Below, in pieces: positions 1 to 5,305 of a stretch of DNA of 5,428 nucleotides. This DNA comes from Cyanobacteria bacterium T3Sed10_344R1 (lineage in GTDB: Bacteria; Cyanobacteriota; Cyanobacteriia; Phormidesmidales; Phormidesmidaceae), in assembly GCA_003566335.1 (NCBI GenBank), contig PXDR01000006.1, forward strand, positions 1 to 5,428, given 5' to 3'. How positions within the stretch are numbered: the first letter of the stretch is position 1; each line of letters opens with the position of its first letter. The notes under the pieces were generated by a model. That model was not told where the DNA came from and did not search any database. It saw only the letters and a program-made list of their open reading frames with translations. The position numbers were made by a program, and so were the translations under genes.

Positions 1-1057
1 CGGGCCAGCCTGGGTAAATGGCTTGAGCACCCCCCAGCAGGGTAAAGCCCACCACCGTCGGCAACGATACCCACAGCAACAGCCCCCGCTTTGCCGCCAG
101 CAGGTAGGGATCACTCCAAGGTGGATTAATAAAATCCAGCACTTGCCGCCAGCTAGATCGCAGGGTCACCCACCACATCGGCAGGCCCAAGGTGGGGAAC
201 AGATAGCCTACCCCGGCCAGCCAGGTCACCAGCACCCCCAGTGGACTGTAAGAAGTCGGCTCTGGCGCGTCTAAACCATTGTCTTCAAACCGCAGGGAGA
301 GGTGGAATCGAAACGACAGCCAGTCCTGTTGCAGATTCCAAATCAGCAGAGGCAGAAGGGTGAACAAAAATAGCCCCACACTTAGGGCCATCCAGGGCGA
401 GGTAAAGACGCTGCGATAGCGGCGATGGCTCAGGCAAAATCCAACCAGCCCCGCCCCCAGCACAAAGCCGTGGTATTTGCTAATGCAGGCCAACCCCACT
501 AGTAAGCCAATTAGGGCAACCCGGTAGGTAGGGCGATAGGGCCGAGGCGATCGCCCTCTAGGGAAAAACTCGACGGCGGCACAGTACAGCGCTGCCGTCC
601 AAAACAAAATCAGGCCATTTTCAGGGGCGGTCAGGAGGCCAAAACTGAGGAAGAGTAGGGGCATCAGGGTTGCGATCGCAACCGCCAGCAGCCCCGTCCG
701 AGCCGAAAACAGCCGTGCTCCTAGCCCATAGAGGAACAGGAGGCTCACGGTATAGGACAGCAGCGCCCCAATCCGAATCGTGAACGGCGCAATCACCCCC
801 GTCGTCCACCAGCCCAGCCCTGTGGTCAGGGCCACCATCACCGGGTGGTCAAAATAGCTCCAGTCCAAGTGACGGCTGTAGAGGTAGTAATACACCTCAT
901 CAAACCCCGGCGGCAGCCAAATAGCGCAGAGTCCCCGGAAGATCAGGCCGCCGACAATCAGCAGCAGCAGGGGTTCAAGGGTGGAGCCGGAGGAGCGGGA
1001 GTTCAAGGTGGGGAGGCTGTTGGCTGTTGGCTGTTGGCTATAAAGCCCTTCGGGCAT
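1..1057 (-). CDS. GT39/PMT_2-like membrane glycosyltransferase, N-terminal 352 residues (C-terminus beyond window)
   Basis: This reading frame is open from an ATG at 1057 to the left edge, giving 352 residues with no stop; family members are usually about 500 or more residues, so roughly a third is missing. It resembles GT-C fold enzymes of the ArnT/PMT type, which transfer a sugar from a polyprenyl-phosphate donor to a lipid or protein on the outer face of the membrane. Visible hallmarks are a first hydrophobic segment (about 29-47), then the Asp-Glu of the first external loop (D53-E54, in GFDEVYYYLYSRHL) with YFDHP at 68-72. Further marks are LTAPENGLILFW (142-153), ISKYHG (192-197) and PLLIWNLQQDWLSFRFH (236-252), typical of this subfamily. 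Many more hydrophobic stretches follow. D53 is the likely catalytic acid by family analogy. No Shine-Dalgarno is visible, and the ATG lies in repeat DNA. The frame is open back to a TGA just upstream of a GTG, so the true start could differ. The sugar and acceptor cannot be inferred. Confidence 0.88.
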   Translation of the reverse strand, partial: MPEGLYSQQPTANSLPTLNSRSSGSTLEPLLLLIVGGLIFRGLCAIWLPPGFDEVYYYLYSRHLDWSYFDHPVMVALTTGLGWWTTGVIAPFTIRIGALLSYTVSLLFLYGLGARLFSARTGLLAVAIATLMPLLFLSFGLLTAPENGLILFWTAALYCAAVEFFPRGRSPRPYRPTYRVALIGLLVGLACISKYHGFVLGAGLVGFCLSHRRYRSVFTSPWMALSVGLFLFTLLPLLIWNLQQDWLSFRFHLSLRFEDNGLDAPEPTSYSPLGVLVTWLAGVGYLFPTLGLPMWWVTLRSSWRQVLDFINPPWSDPYLLAAKRGLLLWVSLPTVVGFTLLGGAQAIYPGWP

Positions 1058-1082
1058 GGCTGCGCTAGGGCTGTTGGCTGTT
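1015..1082. repeat. GGCTGTT heptamer array interrupted by a palindromic 29-bp segment
   Basis: Three tandem GGCTGTT units plus a partial fourth occupy 1015-1039, and two more units occupy 1069-1082. Between them lies a segment whose arms AGCCCT (1044-1049) and AGGGCT (1067-1072) are inverted, with a smaller GCCC-TTC-GGGC hairpin at 1045-1055. Tandem heptamers of this kind resemble the short tandemly repeated (STRR) sequences known in cyanobacteria. The assigned ATG of the glycosyltransferase (complement of 1055-1057) sits inside the palindromic part, so residues 1 to about 14 of that protein are repeat-encoded. Confidence 0.8.
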
Positions 1083-1100
1083 AGAGATCCGGGTGCGGTA

Positions 1101-1157
1101 GGGTGCGTTGCGGCGTTAGTGAAGCCACGTCCGCAAGAGCTATGAGCCCAACGCACC
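1101..1157. repeat. Dispersed-type inverted repeat with GGTGCGTTG/CAACGCACC arms
   Basis: A perfect 9-bp inverted repeat joins GGTGCGTTG (1102-1110) to CAACGCACC (1149-1157) across a 38-nt loop. The left arm is preceded by an imperfect tandem copy (GGGTGCGGTA at 1091-1100, 8 of 10 bases shared with 1101-1110). Elements with these arms are, as I recall, common dispersed repeats in cyanobacterial genomes. It lies between the stop of the DUF3086 gene and the start of the glycosyltransferase gene, so in minus-strand RNA it could fold and reduce read-through. There is no T-tract to make it a classical terminator. Confidence 0.7.
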
Positions 1158-1192
1158 GTCAGGATTGGCTGGGATCAACTTGAGCTCTAGCT

Positions 1193-2374
1193 CTAGTAAT
1201 AGTCATATTCCGGTACTGGATTGGCGGGATCCGGAGCGAAGGCTAGCCAAAGGGGGAATTGCAGTAGAGAAAGGCTGATTTTGTTTTCGGATTCATCGAC
1301 TAACAGCAGCGGCATCCGGCCTTCCTCTAACATGCGCTCGGCCCGTTGGGCCATGGGGCCGGGGTCTTCAAACAGGACGACGCCGCGATTTGCGCCGAAG
1401 TCGGCGCGGGATACGCCGAGGCAATCCTGGAGACCGCGCCGCCATTCGCCCAGGCGTTCTGGGGTGTTGGCCAGGACTAGCACCCCAAGCCGGTTGCCGT
1501 AAAGGGTGTGCAGCACAGAGGCTCCGGCAGAGGCGACGAGGACGTTCTGTAAGCGGCTGCCCATGGTTTTGACTGCCCCCCGTCCCCCTTGGTCAAAGAA
1601 CCAGTTCGAGATTTTCTCGGCGTGGATCGGCTCAAAGGTGCGGCGCAACTGCCAGGTGGGGCCGTAGTAGTCGGGCCGCATCCGGTACTGATCAAGCAGG
1701 CTGCGAATCCGGCTCGCCTGCTCTTCAAATCGCTGGGCGGCAAAGTCTGGGGTGGGTGCGGCGGCTGGCGCTGGAGGCGAGTCTAAGTCGAGGTCGTCGC
1801 CGCGACTGCGACCCCGTGAACGAGCGGGAGGTGCGATCGCATCGTCAACAAAATCGCTACTGCTGCTCCTGGATTCCGACGATGCCAAGTTTAATTGTTC
1901 GGCGGTGGTGGCCAAATCTTGCAAACTGCCGACCAAATAATCCTTAAAGCCCTGTACCCGAATCGCCAAATCCTGAGAGACCCCGGCGAAGCTCGTCCGC
2001 ATCTCGGCCTGAATCCGCTCTTGTCGCCGTTCTAGCTGCTCGACTTCCCGCTGTAGGGTCTGCTTCCGCTGCTCTAGCTCCCGCAAGCCTTCCCGCACCA
2101 GTCGCTCCATATCCGCCTGTACCCCTTGGGTCTGGCGACTGCGTAGCCGGTCATAGTCCGCCTGTAGGTTGGCGATTCGCTGCTTTAGCTGGGCCTCTTG
2201 GGCGAGCAGGCCCGATTGGTCTGCTGCCGATTGATCTGCCTTGTCATCACCAGGGGGTGTCCGCTCTCCCTTGGGGGTCAGCGAAAGGGGTTGCGGCAGC
2301 CCAGTCGATGACTCAGGTGGCCCCTCAGCGGCATCATCTGTCATCGGGCGATCGTCAGAATAGTCAGAACTCAT
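1193..2374 (-). CDS. DUF3086 domain protein with N-terminal coiled coil (cyanobacterial, function unknown)
   Basis: This 393-residue protein has three parts. Residues 1-55 are acidic, polar and probably disordered. Residues 56-130 are rich in Gln, Glu, Arg and Leu with heptad spacing and look like a long coiled coil. After a Ser/Asp/Pro/Ala linker (about 165-212) comes a compact conserved-looking domain (about 214-378) that I recognise as DUF3086. Recognisable pieces are RPDYYGPTWQLRRTFEPIHA (233-252), KISNWFFDQGGRGAVKT (254-270), NRLGVLVLANTPERLGEW (294-311) and MPLLLVDESENKISLSLLQF (354-373). No signal peptide or membrane segment is present, so a cytoplasmic location is expected. The family is conserved in cyanobacteria and has no established role that I know. 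The ATG at 2374 lacks a clear Shine-Dalgarno; an in-frame ATG at codon 11 is the alternative. It lies 178 bp downstream of the DUF3119 gene and ends in a Tyr-rich tail (EYDYY). Confidence 0.87.
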   Translation of the reverse strand: MSSDYSDDRPMTDDAAEGPPESSTGLPQPLSLTPKGERTPPGDDKADQSAADQSGLLAQEAQLKQRIANLQADYDRLRSRQTQGVQADMERLVREGLRELEQRKQTLQREVEQLERRQERIQAEMRTSFAGVSQDLAIRVQGFKDYLVGSLQDLATTAEQLNLASSESRSSSSDFVDDAIAPPARSRGRSRGDDLDLDSPPAPAAAPTPDFAAQRFEEQASRIRSLLDQYRMRPDYYGPTWQLRRTFEPIHAEKISNWFFDQGGRGAVKTMGSRLQNVLVASAGASVLHTLYGNRLGVLVLANTPERLGEWRRGLQDCLGVSRADFGANRGVVLFEDPGPMAQRAERMLEEGRMPLLLVDESENKISLSLLQFPLWLAFAPDPANPVPEYDYY

Positions 2375-2394
2375 AGCGCCAAGAGTAAAGCGAA

Positions 2395-2482
2395 ACTAGG
2401 GAAATAAAACTAGAAAGAAGCAGAACGCGAACAAGGGCCGCGCAGACTAGGGTAAGCCGAAACGTCCCGCCGGGAAAACTAG
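2395..2482 (-). promoter_or_regulatory. Cluster of CTAGT motifs upstream of the DUF3086 gene
   Basis: Read on the minus strand, CTAGT occurs four times in the leader of the DUF3086 gene (complement of 2395-2399, 2409-2413, 2446-2450 and 2478-2482), three of them as CTAGTTT. A fifth CTAGTT lies upstream of the DUF3119 gene (complement of 3071-3076). The leader also holds a weak promoter-like pairing, TTGTTC followed 19 bases later by TTTTAT. The repeats may be a binding motif or mere chance; no known regulator is matched. Confidence 0.25.
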
Positions 2483-2504
2483 CGCCTTACTCGCGTCTTA
2501 ACCG

Positions 2505-2516
2505 CTGCGATCGCAG
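2505..2516. repeat. HIP1 site extended to a perfect 12-bp palindrome
   Basis: CTGCGATCGCAG is a perfect palindrome containing the cyanobacterial HIP1 octamer GCGATCGC (2507-2514). Four further exact HIP1 octamers lie at 547-554, 672-679, 1833-1840 and 5078-5085, all inside coding regions; this is the only intergenic copy. HIP1 abundance is a well-known genome signature of many cyanobacteria and supports the taxonomic reading. No gene-specific function is implied. Confidence 0.85.
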
Positions 2517-2533
2517 TTTGACTTCGCACGACG

Positions 2534-2552
2534 CTCCAAGACTGCGCTGGAG
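2534..2552. other. Weak stem-loop just after the DUF3119 stop codon
   Basis: CTCCA (2534-2538) pairs with TGGAG (2548-2552) around a 9-nt loop, and pairing can extend with a bulge to GAC (2530-2532) and the TC of the stop codon. No T-tract follows in the direction of the DUF3119 gene, so intrinsic termination is unlikely. It could act as a small mRNA 3' structure or attenuator before the DUF3086 gene. Confidence 0.25.
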
Positions 2553-2969
2553 TCAAGCGGCATCCTCCTGAGCAGGCAGATCACCCAATCGTTCGACTAA
2601 CTGCTGCCGCAGCTGTTGGGGGTTAAACAGAATCGGGAGAAAGTGAATGCTCTTGATTTCCCGAAAATAGAACAAAATCGGCACAGATTGCCAATAAATC
2701 TGCCAATATTGCCAATCCTGGTAAGGAAACTGCCGAATTCGCTGATCTCGACGGTACACGTCCAAGGCTGTCTCGGTAAACACCAGACGCAGGGTCGCAG
2801 TCTGCACCAGCAAAAACAGGCCAAACAGTCCGACAATGGCACTGATCCACCCCGATAGCACCAGGCAGGGTAGGGCCAACAGCACCACGGCGGCGGGCAA
2901 CAAAAAGCTGGGGGCCAAGGTGACAGTTTCGGCGGTTGAAACAGCGGTAGAGTCTGGGGTTACGGTCAT
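2553..2969 (-). CDS. DUF3119 family small membrane protein (function unknown)
   Basis: This is a 138-residue protein counted from the ATG at 2969. A Thr/Ser/Val-rich N-terminus (1-19) is followed by two adjacent hydrophobic segments (about 21-39 and 41-58) with a short turn around SGW. A soluble part follows (about 59-125) with FTETALDVYRR (64-74), FPYQDWQYWQIYW (81-93), ILFYFRE (98-104) and SIHFLPILFNPQQL (107-120). The order (two-helix hairpin, then a small beta-rich domain) and these motifs are what I recognise as DUF3119; the soluble part looks like a bacterial PH-type fold, which is inference. The family is known from cyanobacteria, and I recall plastid relatives with less certainty. The start was chosen because GGAG (complement of 2978-2981) sits 8 nt before this ATG; a TTG two codons upstream would be only 2 nt from it. 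It shares its strand with the DUF3086 gene 178 bp downstream and is divergent from the FAD oxidoreductase. Confidence 0.86.
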   Translation of the reverse strand: MTVTPDSTAVSTAETVTLAPSFLLPAAVVLLALPCLVLSGWISAIVGLFGLFLLVQTATLRLVFTETALDVYRRDQRIRQFPYQDWQYWQIYWQSVPILFYFREIKSIHFLPILFNPQQLRQQLVERLGDLPAQEDAA

Positions 2970-2977
2970 AGCCAATG

Positions 2978-2981
2978 CTCC
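2978..2981 (-). promoter_or_regulatory. Shine-Dalgarno GGAG that decides the DUF3119 start
   Basis: On the minus strand GGAG lies 8 nt before the ATG at 2969. It lies only 2 nt before an upstream in-frame TTG at 2975. The spacing favours the ATG. Confidence 0.6.
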
Positions 2982-3003
2982 AAAGCGCGCAGATCAAGGC
3001 TCG

Positions 3004-3016
3004 GGGGAATCTCCCC
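3004..3016. other. Small hairpin in the leader of the DUF3119 gene
   Basis: GGGGA (3004-3008) and TCCCC (3012-3016) form a perfect 5-bp stem with a 3-nt loop, 35 bases upstream of the DUF3119 ATG. If the transcript starts near the weak -10-like TAGAAT (complement of 3066-3071), this hairpin would be in its 5' leader. No known riboswitch or leader motif is recognised. Confidence 0.25.
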
Positions 3017-3065
3017 TTGCTCATCATCTTAACGGCTGATCTGAACGGCCCTAATCCTGGCGCTG

Positions 3066-3071
3066 ATTCTA
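3066..3071 (-). promoter_or_regulatory. Possible -10 element for the DUF3119 gene
   Basis: TAGAAT on the minus strand matches the sigma70 -10 consensus at five of six positions and lies about 96 bases upstream of the ATG. No convincing -35 box is found at 16-18 bp. The call is weak, but it is the best candidate in the divergent region for this direction. Confidence 0.25.
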
Positions 3072-3104
3072 ACTAGGGGCTCCAGCTTCGACCCCGCAAC
3101 CTTT

Positions 3105-3123
3105 TTGACCAAAATCAGGTCAA
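3105..3123. promoter_or_regulatory. TTGACC-N7-GGTCAA dyad upstream of the FAD oxidoreductase promoter
   Basis: TTGACC (3105-3110) and GGTCAA (3118-3123) form a perfect 6-bp inverted repeat with an AT-rich 7-nt spacer (AAAATCA). It ends 27 bases before the candidate extended -10, so it covers about -58 to -40 relative to the predicted start. That is where an activator or a repressor of either divergent gene could bind. TTGACC also resembles a -35 box, but no -10 lies at a proper distance from it. The regulator is unknown. Confidence 0.4.
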
Positions 3124-3147
3124 CCCCAGTACCTTTTGCTCAATTAT

Positions 3148-3156
3148 TGATACACT
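3148..3156 (+). promoter_or_regulatory. Extended -10 promoter element for the FAD oxidoreductase gene
   Basis: TGATACACT fits the extended -10 pattern TG-N-TAnnnT (TG at 3148-3149, TACACT at 3151-3156). No good -35 sits 17 bp upstream (AGTACC), as is usual when an extended -10 is used. Transcription would begin near 3163 and leave a leader of about 31 nt before the ATG at 3194. Confidence 0.4.
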
Positions 3157-3193
3157 GCGGTGCAAATTCCGTCTCCTAAGCAGTCTGAACCCT

Positions 3194-5203
3194 ATGGCTT
3201 CTCGCCGTCCTCCTTACTCTGGTAGCCCACCCACGTCTCCTCCCATGCGACGGCGGCGACGGCGGCGACGATGGCGACCGTCTCGGCGGTTTCAGCGATT
3301 TCTGCTGATTGTTGTCAGTTTATTGCTGATGCTAGAAGCCCTGAGAGTCGCCGCTGGCCCAATCGGGCCAATCACCGTACAGGCGGCAGGGACAACGGTT
3401 CGGACGGAAGCCCTCAGCACTGGAGCCAGTGCTCTCCGGGCAGTTAACGGTGGCTGGCCCCAGCTTTCGCCGCTGCCGGTGGCTGAGGAAGTCTGGGATT
3501 GCGAGGTGGCGGTAATTGGCGGCAGTTTGGGCGGTATCGCGGCGGCGTCCCACGCCATGGGCGGCGGAGCCACCACCTGCTTAATTGAGCTAACTCCCTG
3601 GCTGGGGGGACAAGTCAGTTCCCAAGGGGTGTCCGCGATTGATGAGTCCCGCGCCATGCGGCGAGAGCGCAATTTTTCACCGAGCTGGGAAGGGTTCAAG
3701 CAGTTGATTAGACAACAGTCGGTACAGCTGCCGGTCTGGACGAGGCTGCCAGCATCCTTGCCGGTACGAGAACTCAATAGCTGCTGGGTGGGCGAACTCT
3801 GCTTTGATCCACGGGCCGGGGCAGCCGCAGCAGAACAGTGGCTGGAGCAAGCGCTGCCCCGAGCTCCCCAAAGTCGCTGGAGTACGTCCACGGCGTTTAA
3901 GGGGGCAAGCTTTGACCCCTCGGGTCGCCAGATCACGGCAGTCTACGGGGTAAAGCGAATTCCCAAGGATCCAGACTATATGCCCAAGGGACGCTACTCC
4001 CAAGAATTGGCGGCCTGGTATAGCTGGTCAGAGGACGAGGTGTTTGACAAGGTGCCGCTGCGTCTACAGGCTCCCCCTGGCAAGCAGATGATTGTGATTG
4101 ATGCCACGGATACCGGGGAGTTCATCGGCTGGGCTGGGGTGCCCCATCGCTTGGGGTCTGATAGCAAGGCGACTAGCGGCGAGGTGAATGCGCCTCAGCA
4201 GGATAATCCAGACTGCACCCAGGCTATTACCTATCCCTTTGTGATGGCGCTGCTGGATGATCAGGGGAAAAGTCTGGCGGAACTAAACAAGATTGAGCCG
4301 GGGTTTTCCCGAGAGGAGCATCGCCGGGAGTTTGACCTGGAAAGGTTCCCGATGTTTCGTGGCGGCAGCCTGTTCAACTACCGGCGGATTCTCAGCGTCG
4401 AGATGGGAGATCCCTTCCTGTCGAGTCCAGCGATTGGGGATATGACCCTGATCAACTGGAACCGGGGCAATGACTGGTACTGGATGGATCCCCCGTTGAT
4501 TTACACCGATCAGCAGATTGCGACCCTGGGAGAGCGAGAAAATTGGCGGGGGGGCATGAACCCGGATGCGCTGAAAGAGGCGGAGAACCGGGCGCTGCTG
4601 TTCTCTGAATGGCTGATGGAGACCCAGCAGCAGCCAGGGTTTCCCCTTACCCATTTGGCGGGGGCTGAGTCGCCCATGGGTACTCGGTCGGGGCTGAGTC
4701 TGTACCCCTACATTCGAGAGGGGCGACGGATTTTAGGTCGTCCGGCCTATGACCAGGGCACGTTTATGGCCCGAGAGCAGGATTTGCGCACGGATATGAC
4801 TGGCGGGCGGGACTTTAGCCCAACCACGGTTGGGGTGGCCCACTACGACATTGATATCCACGGCTGTCGCTACCGCAACTGGCATGAGTCCCATGAGGCG
4901 GCGGCGGCAAGCGTGAAGGAGTTTGTGGTGCGGCCTTTACAGATTCCGATTGAGGCGTTGATTCCCCAGGACATCGACAATTTGCTGATTGGCGGCAAGA
5001 GTATGGCGGTCAGCCACATTGTGAACGCGATGACTCGGGTTCACTACGGTGAATGGAGTGCGGGGGGCGCAGCCGGTGCGATCGCAGCTTGGCTCACCCA
5101 GGAAGATCACCCGCCCCTCACCGTGCCGGAGATTGTACCTGAGGGCTACATTGAGCCGGTGCAACGATACCTAGAGGCCCAGGGGCTGAGGCCCAAGTGG
5201 TAA
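3194..5203 (+). CDS. FAD-dependent oxidoreductase (FAD_oxidored family) with Arg-rich signal-like N-terminus
   Basis: This 669-residue flavoprotein has an N-terminal tail with an Arg tract (R19-R26). SRRFQRFLL (30-38), a hydrophobic core (about 36-47) and candidate cleavage sites after A54 (VAA) or A64 (VQA) follow. The FAD-binding Rossmann unit begins at CEVAVIGGSLGGIAAA (103-118), with acidic E132 at the end of the second strand and LGGQ at 137-140. Family marks further on are DATDTGEFIGWAGVPHRLG (303-321), CTQAITYPF (341-349) and LYPYIREGRRILGR (503-516). The C-terminal FAD-closing segment is NLLIGGKSMAVSHIVNA (596-612) with GEWSAGGAAGAIAAW (619-633). These fit the FAD_oxidored (PF12831) group, whose substrates are mostly unknown; some relatives carry doubtful 'xanthan lyase' labels. 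The first glycine-rich motif has Ser (S111) in place of the second Gly, a variant tolerated in this family. A C197/C203 pair could form a disulfide if exported. No Shine-Dalgarno is clear; M18 at 3245 is an alternative start that keeps the signal-like region. Confidence 0.9.
   Translation: MASRRPPYSGSPPTSPPMRRRRRRRRWRPSRRFQRFLLIVVSLLLMLEALRVAAGPIGPITVQAAGTTVRTEALSTGASALRAVNGGWPQLSPLPVAEEVWDCEVAVIGGSLGGIAAASHAMGGGATTCLIELTPWLGGQVSSQGVSAIDESRAMRRERNFSPSWEGFKQLIRQQSVQLPVWTRLPASLPVRELNSCWVGELCFDPRAGAAAAEQWLEQALPRAPQSRWSTSTAFKGASFDPSGRQITAVYGVKRIPKDPDYMPKGRYSQELAAWYSWSEDEVFDKVPLRLQAPPGKQMIVIDATDTGEFIGWAGVPHRLGSDSKATSGEVNAPQQDNPDCTQAITYPFVMALLDDQGKSLAELNKIEPGFSREEHRREFDLERFPMFRGGSLFNYRRILSVEMGDPFLSSPAIGDMTLINWNRGNDWYWMDPPLIYTDQQIATLGERENWRGGMNPDALKEAENRALLFSEWLMETQQQPGFPLTHLAGAESPMGTRSGLSLYPYIREGRRILGRPAYDQGTFMAREQDLRTDMTGGRDFSPTTVGVAHYDIDIHGCRYRNWHESHEAAAASVKEFVVRPLQIPIEALIPQDIDNLLIGGKSMAVSHIVNAMTRVHYGEWSAGGAAGAIAAWLTQEDHPPLTVPEIVPEGYIEPVQRYLEAQGLRPKW
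3250..3276 (+). repeat. ACGGCGGCG 9-bp tandem repeat coding for the Arg tract
   Basis: Two exact ACGGCGGCG units (3250-3258, 3259-3267) and a third with two changes (ACGATGGCG, 3268-3276) lie in frame. They produce most of the Arg run at residues 19-27 of the FAD oxidoreductase. The length of this basic segment may vary between strains through slippage; that is inference. Confidence 0.75.
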
Positions 5204-5260
5204 ATGGGGTTCCCAGGGGTAGCGACGCGTGCATCTCAGCTTCGGAGCCCTCACCCTAAA

Positions 5261-5287
5261 TCCCTCTCCCAAATTGTGGGAGAGGGA
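5261..5287. terminator. Repeat-derived hairpin between convergent genes, probable terminator
   Basis: TCCCTCTCCC (5261-5270) and GGGAGAGGGA (5278-5287) are perfect 10-bp arms around the loop AAATTGT. The flanks (CCCTCACCCTAAA before, CTTTG after) match a dispersed repeat that I recall from many cyanobacterial genomes. The hairpin starts 58 nt after the stop of the FAD oxidoreductase gene and 19 bp from the stop of the opposing gene. It is therefore placed to end transcription from both sides. The downstream T-tract is poor in both directions, so termination strength is uncertain. Confidence 0.6.
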
Positions 5288-5305
5288 CTTTGTTGCTTCA
5301 GCCCC

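Noticed and set aside
621..809. Minus-strand open frame of 62 residues
   Set aside because: It is another frame of the glycosyltransferase coding region, whose own frame shows clear GT39 motifs and membrane helices.
845..1084. Plus-strand open frame of 79 residues
   Set aside because: It is antisense to the glycosyltransferase, crosses the repeat region and has low-complexity Gln/Gly composition with no family resemblance.
1015..1157. Short repeats that could suggest a CRISPR array
   Set aside because: Units are 7 bp and contiguous, there are no spacers of regular length, and no cas gene is present.
2973..2975. TTG as the start of the DUF3119 gene
   Set aside because: It is only 2 nt from the GGAG site, while the ATG at 2969 has an 8-nt spacing.
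2623..3027. Alternative minus-strand frame of 134 residues over the DUF3119 gene
   Set aside because: The overlapping frame at 2553-2969 matches DUF3119 and has a spaced GGAG site; this one has no family features.
3105..3136. TTGACC as a -35 box with a -10 at about 3128-3136
   Set aside because: At 17 bp spacing the hexamer is AGTACC, a poor -10; the extended -10 at 3148-3156 is better.
3245..3300. Arg-rich segment of the oxidoreductase as a nucleic-acid-binding domain
   Set aside because: It directly precedes a hydrophobic core and is better explained as the n-region of a signal or anchor.
3292..3936. Minus-strand open frame of 214 residues
   Set aside because: It is antisense to the N-terminal FAD-binding region of the oxidoreductase; its Ser/Pro/Ala-rich product resembles no known protein.
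4283..4654. Minus-strand open frame of 123 residues
   Set aside because: It is antisense inside the oxidoreductase gene with no recognisable domain and no promoter or ribosome site.
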